14,180 bases of DNA from Methylovulum sp. (GTDB lineage Bacteria > Pseudomonadota > Gammaproteobacteria > Methylococcales > Methylomonadaceae). This document shows, one piece after another, positions 1 through 6,568 of the stretch. The stretch's first letter is position 1. Each line of letters begins with the position of its first letter. The notes beneath the pieces were generated by a model. It was not told where the DNA came from and did not search any database. It saw only the letters and a program-made list of their open reading frames with translations. Location of the stretch: positions 1 to 14,180 of the forward strand of contig JAQTNZ010000020.1 in the NCBI GenBank assembly GCA_028713595.1. The letters are read 5' to 3'. The position numbers were made by a program, and so were the translations under genes.

Positions 1-2
1 AA

Positions 3-638
3 ACCAATCTTAAACCAATCTCCAGTGCCATTTTATTGGCAAGCGCGTTGTTCGCCACATCCGCAAGTTATGCGGCGACCCAACCTGGTAGCATTACAGC
101 GTTCACCGACACGCTGACTTATGATGTTTTTACGGTATCAAGCAAAGGTTGGCGCGACCCGGCTTTTGGCGATATGGGCTGGACCCATAAATCTGACTGG
201 GGTAGCTTCGTGGCAAAAAAAGGCCAGACCGTCACGATCACCTTGATTTCTGAGACCGCCGGCATACACCCTGGCACATCGGTATGGTTCCGTGGCAAGG
301 ATGACACCGCCCCTGACAGCTATGTCGTCGATCATTTTTATCCGCAAAACGCCAATTTTACCAAATTCGGCGCGACTGACGAATCAACCGGTGCCAGTAT
401 CGGTGACATCGTCATGCGCATTAAGGACTTTGGCTATGACCTGGATGGCAACAGCCAACGCGCCAAAGGCTTTAGGGGTGTTAAAGACGGTGTCCCCGGC
501 CAATTGGTGCTAACCTTTACCGCCCCGCGTACAGGCCACTATATGTTTGTGGTCGGCGGCTTTAACCCTGATGCGACCGTTGATGGCACCATCAAGAGCT
601 TTAATATTGACACCACTGTGACCGTCACTACGCCTTAA
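3..638 (+). CDS. corA: CorA/MopE-family surface copper(I)-binding protein, 5'-truncated by window edge
   Basis: Likely an exported copper-binding protein of the CorA/MopE family of methanotrophs, in which one Cu(I) is held by two histidines and a kynurenine made from tryptophan. The reading frame is open to the left edge, so the true start lies outside; 211 codons are visible. The visible N-terminus is the tail of a signal peptide (a lysine, then a hydrophobic run rich in Ala, Leu and Ser, with probable cleavage after SYA or SYAA). Counting the codon at nt 3 as residue 1, there is a Trp60-Thr-His62 triplet, the W-x-H arrangement of the kynurenine/histidine pair in MopE. A further histidine at 111 lies about 50 residues on, near the spacing I recall for CorA. 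Other Trp are at 50, 66 and 95; other His at 89 and 179. There is no Cys. The neighbour is a di-heme peroxidase-like gene, as in corA-corB and mopE-SACCP. Assignment is from recalled family features, not an alignment. Confidence 0.75.
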   Translation, partial: TNLKPISSAILLASALFATSASYAATQPGSITAFTDTLTYDVFTVSSKGWRDPAFGDMGWTHKSDWGSFVAKKGQTVTITLISETAGIHPGTSVWFRGKDDTAPDSYVVDHFYPQNANFTKFGATDESTGASIGDIVMRIKDFGYDLDGNSQRAKGFRGVKDGVPGQLVLTFTAPRTGHYMFVVGGFNPDATVDGTIKSFNIDTTVTVTTP

Positions 639-651
639 GCGGCTTAAAGGC

Positions 652-685
652 CCGGCCACTCCCACCCCACAGTAGGGGTGGCCGG
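652..685 (+). repeat. Stem-loop between the copper protein and the di-heme gene
   Basis: CCGGCCAC (652-659) pairs with GTGGCCGG (678-685). After a bulged T the stem continues with CCC (661-663) against GGG (675-677). No T-run follows, so it is not a standard intrinsic terminator. It could stabilise the upstream mRNA or attenuate read-through, giving unequal expression of the abundant surface protein and the enzyme. An adjacent imperfect palindrome (about 632-651) overlaps the stop codon. Confidence 0.5.
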
Positions 686-789
686 ATAACCTCAAGCACA
701 TCCATAAAGCCGTAGCCTAAGCTTGTCTGCACACGCACCCAACCACCGTTTTTCCCACACGATAACCCACATCATCAACAGGTCATCTT

Positions 790-2931
790 ATGAACACAGT
801 TCAACGTGCCAATCATACCCATGCCTTCGCTGGCTTTTTGCTGCCTAGCATGGCGTTGTTACTAGGCGCATTGTACAGCAACACAGTTGCCGCCCATGGC
901 AGCACCCCCCCTTCCCTACAAGGGGTGGCAATACCCGCCACCCCAGGTTTGCTGGATGGTGACAACCCTATTGTCGTCAACAAGACCGCCGCCATCCAAC
1001 TGGGCAAAGCCTTGTTCTGGGATACCCAAGTCGGTAGTGACGGCATGGCGTGCGGCTCTTGCCATTTTCATGCAGGTGTGGATGGGCGCTATAAAAACCA
1101 ATTGGCTCCGGGGCAACTGCACAAAACCGCCGCCACCGGACTCACCTTTGAGGCAACCGCATCGGGTGCGGACGGCGGCCCCAATTACACGCTCAAGCGC
1201 AGCGACTTCCCGCTTTACCAATTAGCCGACCCCAAAGACAAGACCTCCGCCGTCTTGTTTGCCACCGATGATGTCGTGTCTTCGGCGGGCGTGTTTTTGG
1301 CGGATTTTGCCAAGCTGCGGCCAACACCCGGCAATAAGGACAACTGCACCCCGAAAACGGACGACATTTTCCATCTGGGCACGTTAAACACCCGGCAAGT
1401 GCAGGCACGGCAAGCCCCCAGCGTCATTAACTCAGGCTTTAATTTCCGCAATTTTTGGGATGGGCGGGCCAACAATATTTTTAACGGCGTTTCGCCTTTC
1501 GGGTTACGTGACCCTGATGCGCGGATTTGGGTAGCACAAACAGACGGTACGGTCAGCCAACAGGCGCTCCAGTTGGAAAACGCTTCGTTAGCGTCCCAAG
1601 CCGTAGCCCCGGCCATCAATGCCTCCGAAATGTCCTGTAACCAGAGGACATTCCCTGATGTGGGCCGCAAGCTATTGACGCGCCAGCCCTTAGCAACACA
1701 GGAAGTCCATGCTGAAGACAGCGTGCTGGCCGGACTGCGCCACAGCTCCGGCAAGGGCTTGGACACCTCTTACGAAACCTTGGTGAAAACGGCCTTTGCG
1801 CAGCGCTATTGGTCAGCCCAAGGCGGGTTCGGCCAGCCCGCCGATACGACAGCGCCTGCCTATTCGCAAATGGAAGCCAATTTTTCCCTATTTTTTGGTT
1901 TGGCTTTACAGCTTTACCAGCAAACCCTAGTGTCTGACCAATCGCCTTTTGACAGCCCACGGTTACCCGGCACGTTGCCACAAATGCCGGAAGCGCTCAC
2001 CCAAAAACAACAACGTGGGTTAGTCCTGTTCCTTAATTCCCATTGTGCCATCTGCCATGCCGGCCCGACCTTGTCATCCGCCGCACACCCCACGGTCGTG
2101 ACCCCTGCCAATACCTTTGCTTCGTTACGGCTGGTCAACCGTAAAACCATCAATGGTGCCGTTGCCGGCAATGGCGTTGTCAACGGGATGCTTGATGAAG
2201 GCTTTTTTAACACCAGCGTCGCCCCCACCGACAACGATCTGGGCGTAGGCGGTAAAGACCCTTACGGCAATCCGCTGTCCTTTAGTGGGCAATATCTGCA
2301 AAAATTGCTGGATGGCACGCCGATGATAGACCCCATTATTGTCAACTCCTGCGATATGGATAACACGTTTGCCGAAGATTACCTCAAAAGCGAACTGATA
2401 GATGATCCGTATATTACCGGCAGCTGTGCCAGCCGCTCGGTCTATGCCAAAATACCCACGGTGCCGGTATTGCAGGCGGAACTGCAAAAAAGACGGCAAG
2501 GCCGCGCCTTGGTAGCCATCAAAGGGGCTTTTAAAGTGCCGTCGTTACGCAATATCGAACTGACCGCCCCGTATATGCACAACGGCAGTTTGCTGACCCT
2601 GGATCAGGTGGTCGATTTTTATTTCCGGGGCGGCAATGTCAACAATCCCCATCATTTTGCCACACTGGTTTTCCCCCAAGGCATCTCCTCCGCCGAAAAA
2701 AGTGATTTGGTGGCGTTTTTAAAATCGCTGACGGATGAGCGTGTCCGTTGGGAACGCGCACCTTTTGACCATCCACAGTTACTGATCCCTCACGGCCACA
2801 AAACCACGGCCAACAACCAACACCCTGAACTGGCGGCGGATATGTCCTTACAAGTGCCCGCCGTTGGTAAAAATGGCCGCGATGGCAGCTTAGGGCCGTT
2901 AAAACCACTCGAGCATTATTTAAAACCTTAA
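790..2931 (+). CDS. Di-heme cytochrome c peroxidase/MauG-family protein (CorB/SACCP/MbnH-like)
   Basis: A 713-residue secreted di-heme c-type cytochrome of the bacterial cytochrome c peroxidase/MauG superfamily. An N-terminal signal peptide (hydrophobic residues about 14-34, ending in an A-A-H cleavage region) sends it to the periplasm or cell surface. Two haem-attachment motifs are visible: CGSCH at 88-92 and CAICH at 419-423. The family segment VPSLRNIELTAPYMHNGS followed by DFYFRGG (about 581-616) is intact. At 713 residues it is much longer than classical peroxidases (about 330) and resembles the surface-associated SACCP of Methylococcus. MbnH, a MauG-like enzyme, converts a tryptophan of its partner MbnP to kynurenine; by analogy this protein would modify the CorA-like protein encoded 151 nt upstream, or donate or accept electrons at the surface. 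The ATG has a weak AGGT Shine-Dalgarno 6-7 nt upstream. Family is firm; the kynurenine-forming role is inferred from the neighbour. Confidence 0.88.
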   Translation: MNTVQRANHTHAFAGFLLPSMALLLGALYSNTVAAHGSTPPSLQGVAIPATPGLLDGDNPIVVNKTAAIQLGKALFWDTQVGSDGMACGSCHFHAGVDGRYKNQLAPGQLHKTAATGLTFEATASGADGGPNYTLKRSDFPLYQLADPKDKTSAVLFATDDVVSSAGVFLADFAKLRPTPGNKDNCTPKTDDIFHLGTLNTRQVQARQAPSVINSGFNFRNFWDGRANNIFNGVSPFGLRDPDARIWVAQTDGTVSQQALQLENASLASQAVAPAINASEMSCNQRTFPDVGRKLLTRQPLATQEVHAEDSVLAGLRHSSGKGLDTSYETLVKTAFAQRYWSAQGGFGQPADTTAPAYSQMEANFSLFFGLALQLYQQTLVSDQSPFDSPRLPGTLPQMPEALTQKQQRGLVLFLNSHCAICHAGPTLSSAAHPTVVTPANTFASLRLVNRKTINGAVAGNGVVNGMLDEGFFNTSVAPTDNDLGVGGKDPYGNPLSFSGQYLQKLLDGTPMIDPIIVNSCDMDNTFAEDYLKSELIDDPYITGSCASRSVYAKIPTVPVLQAELQKRRQGRALVAIKGAFKVPSLRNIELTAPYMHNGSLLTLDQVVDFYFRGGNVNNPHHFATLVFPQGISSAEKSDLVAFLKSLTDERVRWERAPFDHPQLLIPHGHKTTANNQHPELAADMSLQVPAVGKNGRDGSLGPLKPLEHYLKP

Positions 2932-2979
2932 CTGACATTACACCGCAACGGGTTTTGTCCCCCATTTGCCGTACCGAAA

Positions 2980-3014
2980 GGTAGTAAGATATTGCGGGGC
3001 AACATCTTACTACC
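2980..3014 (+). terminator. Strong stem-loop downstream of the di-heme gene
   Basis: An 11-bp perfect arm, GGTAGTAAGAT (2980-2990) with ATCTTACTACC (3004-3014), is extended by TTGC/GCAA across one A-C mismatch and closed by a GGG loop. It is followed by GATTTTATAT, a weak U-tract. Its place 49 nt after the stop of the copper cassette fits a transcription terminator, though the T-run is poor. Confidence 0.6.
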
Positions 3015-3079
3015 GATTTTATATCACACATCCCTATTATTTTTGAGGCCAAACAAGCCAGGTCGGGTTTCCAGTAACA

Positions 3080-3122
3080 ACCAACATGGTGGATGTTGGT
3101 AGCCTGACTTCTGGTAGCCTGA
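3080..3122 (+). repeat. Inverted repeat plus 11-bp direct repeats upstream of the RHH operon promoter
   Basis: ACCAACAT (3080-3087) and ATGTTGGT (3093-3100) form an 8-bp inverted repeat around GGTGG. Overlapping it, TGGTAGCCTGA occurs twice as an exact direct repeat, at 3097-3107 and 3112-3122, 15 bp apart. All lie just upstream of the -35 box of the RHH gene, so they are candidate regulator-binding sites. They could be chance or a trace of an insertion. Confidence 0.45.
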
Positions 3123-3128
3123 TACTGC

Positions 3129-3158
3129 TTTTATACAGTTGACGTATGTATTTTATAC
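3129..3158 (+). promoter_or_regulatory. TTTTATAC direct repeats flanking the -35 box (candidate operator)
   Basis: TTTTATAC occurs exactly at 3129-3136 and 3151-3158, 22 bp apart (about two helical turns). The second copy lies in the spacer between the -35 and -10 boxes, where a bound protein would block RNA polymerase. RHH proteins commonly repress their own operon through short direct or inverted repeats, so the downstream gene's own product is the obvious candidate ligand. This is inference from position only. Confidence 0.35.
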
Positions 3159-3167
3159 CCATAGAAT
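3139..3167 (+). promoter_or_regulatory. Near-consensus sigma-70 promoter for the RHH-membrane protein operon
   Basis: TTGACG (3139-3144, 5 of 6 to consensus) and TAGAAT (3162-3167, 5 of 6) are separated by exactly 17 bp. Transcription would start near 3174, leaving a short leader of about 27 nt before the ATG at 3201. Confidence 0.65.
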
Positions 3168-3200
3168 AACATTTTGCAGTTACTGTCCATTAGGTGTGTC

Positions 3201-3407
3201 ATGGCAACAAAAAAAATTACGGTCAATCTCCCCGAAGACCAAATCGAGTTTCTCCAACAAATTGCTTCCAAAGAAAACCTTACCTTCACTGATGCCCTAC
3301 GCAGGGCCATCAATTCTGAAAAGTTTTTTGTGCAACAAGAAAATGCAGGGCGCAAGATTCTTGTTGAAGAACCTGATCGGCACATCCGCGAAGTGATTCG
3401 CAAATAG
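3201..3407 (+). CDS. Small ribbon-helix-helix (CopG-like) DNA-binding protein
   Basis: A 68-residue protein. The N-terminus has the alternating pattern of an RHH beta-strand (ATKKITVNLPEDQ, residues 2-14), followed by two predicted helices (about 12-24 and 29-43, with FTDALRRAINSEKFF), the layout of CopG/Arc-type dimeric repressors. A charged tail with EEPDRHIREVIRK follows. I chose the ATG at 3201 because AGGTG stands 4-8 nt before it and the RHH strand begins there; the frame also offers a TTG at 3174, but that falls at the expected transcription start. The membrane-protein gene follows after 18 nt, so the two are likely one operon under the promoter at 3139-3167. It could be an autorepressor or an antitoxin-like partner, but the partner does not look like a known toxin. 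The fold call is good; the function is unknown. Confidence 0.75.
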   Translation: MATKKITVNLPEDQIEFLQQIASKENLTFTDALRRAINSEKFFVQQENAGRKILVEEPDRHIREVIRK

Positions 3408-3425
3408 TGGCAATTGGAGGATCGG

Positions 3426-3776
3426 ATGAGCGAAAATGCAGCTGGCAGTGATAGCGGCGGCCAGCTAGAGCCTGACCTTGATGATAGCTTGGATTACTCG
3501 AATGACGCGGTTAATAAGGGCAAGATTACCTCCCCACACCTTGGCGACACCTATGACCCGCGCCCGCAAGAAGATGGTGCGCGTAGGACTATTGCTTATC
3601 TATTGATCGGCTTACTCTGGTTGGTGGTCGGCGCACTGTTCATACTGATTGCCTTCGGAGCAATTGCGGTTGCCGATATTAAGGATTTTGCAGTCGTCCT
3701 AGGCCCTGTAGTGACACTGGTATCGGCGGCGACAGGCTTCTACTATGGAACAAAATCCACTGTACCTTCAAAATAA
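3426..3776 (+). CDS. Small two-helix membrane protein of unknown function
   Basis: A 116-residue protein that I do not recognise. Residues 1-52 are acidic and rich in Ser, Gly and Asp, probably disordered and cytoplasmic. Two hydrophobic segments follow: about 57-82 (AYLLIGLLWLVVGALFILIAF and on) and about 87-108 (ending ATGFYYGTK). A basic RR pair precedes the first. The ATG at 3426 has an excellent Shine-Dalgarno, GGAGG, 5 nt upstream, so it is preferred over the in-frame TTG at 3414. It is the second gene after the RHH protein (18-nt gap). Possible roles are a membrane-acting effector controlled by the RHH protein or a small scaffold; no catalytic motif is visible. Confidence 0.7.
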   Translation: MSENAAGSDSGGQLEPDLDDSLDYSNDAVNKGKITSPHLGDTYDPRPQEDGARRTIAYLLIGLLWLVVGALFILIAFGAIAVADIKDFAVVLGPVVTLVSAATGFYYGTKSTVPSK

Positions 3777-3804
3777 GCTTGCTTGATGGCCTTTATCCCT
3801 GATT

Positions 3805-3840
3805 TTTAGTGCGGCTGGGAACTCGCCCAGCCACACTAAA
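3805..3840. terminator. Stem-loop between convergent genes (possible bidirectional terminator)
   Basis: TTTAGTG-C-GGCTGGG (3805-3819) pairs with CCCAGCC-A-CACTAAA (3826-3840): 14 pairs, one mismatch, a 6-nt loop. It sits between the membrane-protein gene (ends 3776) and the convergent dynamin gene (ends 3861), the expected place for a shared terminator. Neither strand has a good U-tract after the stem. Confidence 0.5.
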
Positions 3841-3860
3841 GGATCAAAAGCACTCCGCCA

Positions 3861-6296
3861 TCAATAAAGATGCGTGTAACTATCCCGAACTTCTTTCAAC
3901 TCCAAAGCGATTTCCCTACGCAAACGGAAATCGCGTTTGGAGTGCGAGATGTTGTAAGGGATACGCGGGTTGCGTTCGTATTTGACGGCGGTGCGGATGA
4001 TGCCTATCCATTGCCGCTCGTTGTCTTCTATCTCTTTGAAGCGGTTACGGATACGCTCCAATTCCTGATTGCAATAAGTGATGAAGCCCGCCGCGTAAAA
4101 CACGCTGTTTTTCAGATAATCTTCCAAAGCGGCCAAATCACCGTTGATTTCATCAACGACTTGCTCAAAATTTATCGGTTCAGGCGAGCGTTCCAGCTCT
4201 TCCTTAAACGCAGCGACGGTTTCGACCACCTCTTGGACGGTGGCGGTTTTGGTCGTCCGGCCACCGCGTCCAGATACGGCCTGGGCCACTTCGGCCACGG
4301 TGTCCACCAAGTCTTGGCCGGTGGCGGCTTTGGCGGCGCGGGTGGCTTTATTGACCATGACCGGAATCCGGCTGATGGCCTTTTCCCATAAGCCATAACG
4401 TAAATAATGGGTCAAGCGGCCTTCTTGCTTGTGTTGGTCATTGGTGCCTTGATAAAAGGCTTCCAAGGTCTTGATTTCGGCGGCGCGTTCGTGCAACAGC
4501 CGTTCACGCGCTTGTAGGGGCTTGGCGATGAACGCCTCCACGGCCACCCGCCCAAAACGCAGGAACAGCACTTGGAAACCGTGGCGGATGCGGGCCTGTT
4601 CTATGGCCTCGTCCATTTGCGAATGCAGCAAGGTCTTACGCACTTCTTCGGTCTCCCAGAGCAATTCTTGGGTTTTACGGACGATTTGGTCTATCAAGGC
4701 CTGTAAAGCCTGGGCCAGTTCATCGGTCAGCTCGGTCTCAAATTTTTGCTGGATTTCCCGAAACAACTCTTCGCGGATTTTATAATTGCCTTCCCGCGAA
4801 TCCGGCATCGACATCGTACCGCCAGCGGTGTAAATGCGTTTCAATTCCTCCGGTTGCGCGGTGGATAGTTGTGACAGCAAGGCCTCTATTTTTTCATCAT
4901 AAGCGTCATGCAAGGCGGCCAATTCGTGATGCTCGGCTCCTATGGCATCGGCTTCGGTGCGGCCTTGGATGCTTTCTGCATACCAGACATCAAAATCTTT
5001 TTTGATGCGTTGCCATTCGCGCCCCCACCATTGGTTAAACTCCTTACCCAGCAGGTTATCTTCATGGCTTTCGCTGTCGCTATCGGCAAAACCGGCATAG
5101 ATAGGCTCCAATTTTTGCAGAATGTCACTGGCGTAATAGCGCATATTATTGACCAGCGCGTCACAGCGTTTTTGCAAAACCAAGGCGCGTTCGTTATCAA
5201 TATAATAGTTCACTGACTCTTTCAATATCGGCACACCGTCAGTAATCCCCAACTTTTTCAGTTTGGCCTTATCATCGGCACTTTTGGAACGCCTGAGCGT
5301 ATCTTCGGAAGGGATACCAAACTCAACCAAATGGGCGCGGGCGCAAACGGGGATCAAACGCCGTTCCGGCACGGCGGGCCAATAATTTTTGTGCTTTTCG
5401 TAGGTTTCCTTAAAATCAATCGGGTCGTCCAAGGCATCCACTTGGGTGAGCACGACAAAAACTTTATCGGCGACGCGGATCGCCGGATCTTCGGCATCCG
5501 TGACCATCAACATTTCTTTTTCAGGGCCGGTGATGGATGGCTGTTTCATTTCCTTAGCGTAAATGATGGCATCGCATTTTTTCAACCTGTCCACCGCCTG
5601 TTCGGCGTGCATCAGGATACCGGAGTTAAAGCCGGGTACGTCATGAAAAATGATGTCGCGATCACTGCGCAAGCGTACAGTTTTTAGTTGGATGCGTTTT
5701 ATCGCCAGCGATTGCGCCCGATTTTTGAAAATCGCTTCCTGCAAATGATTGCTGATTTCGCTGATATCCATAAACGATTGGCTAAAGCCGTTTTTTAGTT
5801 TGGTGAACTCGGAAATGGCATCCAATTGTTTTTCGGTGTCTTCAAAATCCTCCTGAATTTCCTTTTTTTCCTTTTCGCTCAACAGGTTGCTTGCCAAAGC
5901 ATCACGGCGTTGCGCTTGTAGGGTATTAATCTCTTCCTTGCTGTAATATTCAATCAACAGCATTTGGTCGTGTTCGGTTTGCGCCGACCAGATTTCGGTG
6001 CTGGTAAAGGTGCAACGCTCGCGTGCCGACGGTAGGATTTCCTGCCCTAGCCACGCGTTGAGCAAAGCGCTTTTGCCGGCTTTTTCCAAACCGATGACCG
6101 CAACCTCAAAGCGGTTGGCGCGTAAGCGTTCCAGTTGGTTATGCAGGCGTTGTTGCTCGTTTTTGAGTTTTTGCACTAAGTCGGCGGGCAAATCGGCTTG
6201 GGTTTTGTTGCACAGGGTGTCCAGCTTATCGACCAGCACCGCCGTTTTTTCTAAGCGTATCAGTTGTTGTTGACAGGTTTCTAGCCAAGTAGCCAT
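3861..6296 (-). CDS. Bacterial dynamin-like GTPase
   Basis: An 811-residue large GTPase of the dynamin superfamily. G1/P-loop GLEKAGKS at 69-76, the Thr-rich switch I at about 96-100, G3 DVPG at 219-222 and a G4-like TQVD at 284-287 (in place of N/TKxD) are visible. G1 and G3 are 144 residues apart, longer than in classical dynamins (about 90-100), because of a charged helical insert at about 119-165. From about 370 on the protein is mostly helical and charged, as expected for a dynamin stalk. A tandem repeat lies at 656-696. No convincing transmembrane segment is seen; a weakly hydrophobic stretch (VFYAAGFITY, about 732-741) could touch lipid. Family members remodel or tether membranes, some linked to chromosome dynamics (E. 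coli CrfC) or defence. It stands alone, whereas many bacterial dynamins come in pairs. The start ATG has GGAA about 7 nt upstream. The family is secure; the biological role is not. Confidence 0.85.
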   Translation of the reverse strand: MATWLETCQQQLIRLEKTAVLVDKLDTLCNKTQADLPADLVQKLKNEQQRLHNQLERLRANRFEVAVIGLEKAGKSALLNAWLGQEILPSARERCTFTSTEIWSAQTEHDQMLLIEYYSKEEINTLQAQRRDALASNLLSEKEKKEIQEDFEDTEKQLDAISEFTKLKNGFSQSFMDISEISNHLQEAIFKNRAQSLAIKRIQLKTVRLRSDRDIIFHDVPGFNSGILMHAEQAVDRLKKCDAIIYAKEMKQPSITGPEKEMLMVTDAEDPAIRVADKVFVVLTQVDALDDPIDFKETYEKHKNYWPAVPERRLIPVCARAHLVEFGIPSEDTLRRSKSADDKAKLKKLGITDGVPILKESVNYYIDNERALVLQKRCDALVNNMRYYASDILQKLEPIYAGFADSDSESHEDNLLGKEFNQWWGREWQRIKKDFDVWYAESIQGRTEADAIGAEHHELAALHDAYDEKIEALLSQLSTAQPEELKRIYTAGGTMSMPDSREGNYKIREELFREIQQKFETELTDELAQALQALIDQIVRKTQELLWETEEVRKTLLHSQMDEAIEQARIRHGFQVLFLRFGRVAVEAFIAKPLQARERLLHERAAEIKTLEAFYQGTNDQHKQEGRLTHYLRYGLWEKAISRIPVMVNKATRAAKAATGQDLVDTVAEVAQAVSGRGGRTTKTATVQEVVETVAAFKEELERSPEPINFEQVVDEINGDLAALEDYLKNSVFYAAGFITYCNQELERIRNRFKEIEDNERQWIGIIRTAVKYERNPRIPYNISHSKRDFRLRREIALELKEVRDSYTHLY
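4209..4331 (-). repeat. Internal duplication in the dynamin-like gene
   Basis: Residues 656-669 (KAATGQDLVDTVAE) and 683-696 (KTATVQEVVETVAA) are related, 27 residues (81 bp) apart. The DNA copies (4290-4331 and 4209-4250) share runs such as TCTTGG and CGGTGGCGG, which points to a real duplication rather than compositional similarity. Confidence 0.6.
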
Positions 6297-6568
6297 AAAA
6301 GTTCCGGGTTAAAATAAGGAGGCAAGGCGTGAAGTTTCGTTCTAAACATCCGTTGCGATAGCTTATTGCGTTTTAGAAGATATTCACTGTTAAGACCCAT
6401 CGGCTTGACGCATCACACAATGACAGGGAACGGACACCTTAAATGGGAAGTCAGATAAACGGATTAAAAAATAGGATACGTTAGCATGGAAACGGTGTAA
6501 ATATTGAGTTAATTCGTGGTTAAATTTTTGTGGGCTTCCAAACTGAGAAAACTCTCTGGACGCAGATT
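6297..6568. other. Intergenic gap between mtaB and the dynamin gene
   Basis: These 272 bases carry no convincing gene. TTCTAAA (6340-6346) and TTTAGAA (6372-6378) form a 7-bp inverted repeat with a weaker inner stem (GCGATA/TATTGC). Both flanking genes run leftward, so a terminator for mtaB and a promoter for the dynamin gene are expected here, but I could not identify either with confidence. Confidence 0.4.

Noticed and set aside
1..21. AAACCAATCT direct repeat at the left edge as a regulatory site
   Set aside because: It lies in frame within the signal peptide coding region of the CorA-like gene, which is cut by the window edge; too little context to support a regulatory role.
1215..1766. 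183-codon open frame on the minus strand
   Set aside because: It lies wholly inside the di-heme gene, which has haem motifs and a signal peptide; the antisense product has no recognisable features.
3139..3396. 85-codon frame overlapping the RHH gene on the plus strand
   Set aside because: It begins within the -35 box of the promoter and overlaps the RHH gene in another frame; the RHH frame has the Shine-Dalgarno and the fold.
3061..3860. Mobile element or integration site around the RHH operon
   Set aside because: No transposase, integrase, tRNA or flanking target duplication was found; the 11-bp direct repeats are too close together to bound an insertion.
3870..4391. 173-codon open frame on the plus strand
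   Set aside because: It is antisense to the C-terminal part of the dynamin-like gene; its Gly/Phe-rich product reflects the codon pattern of the opposite strand.
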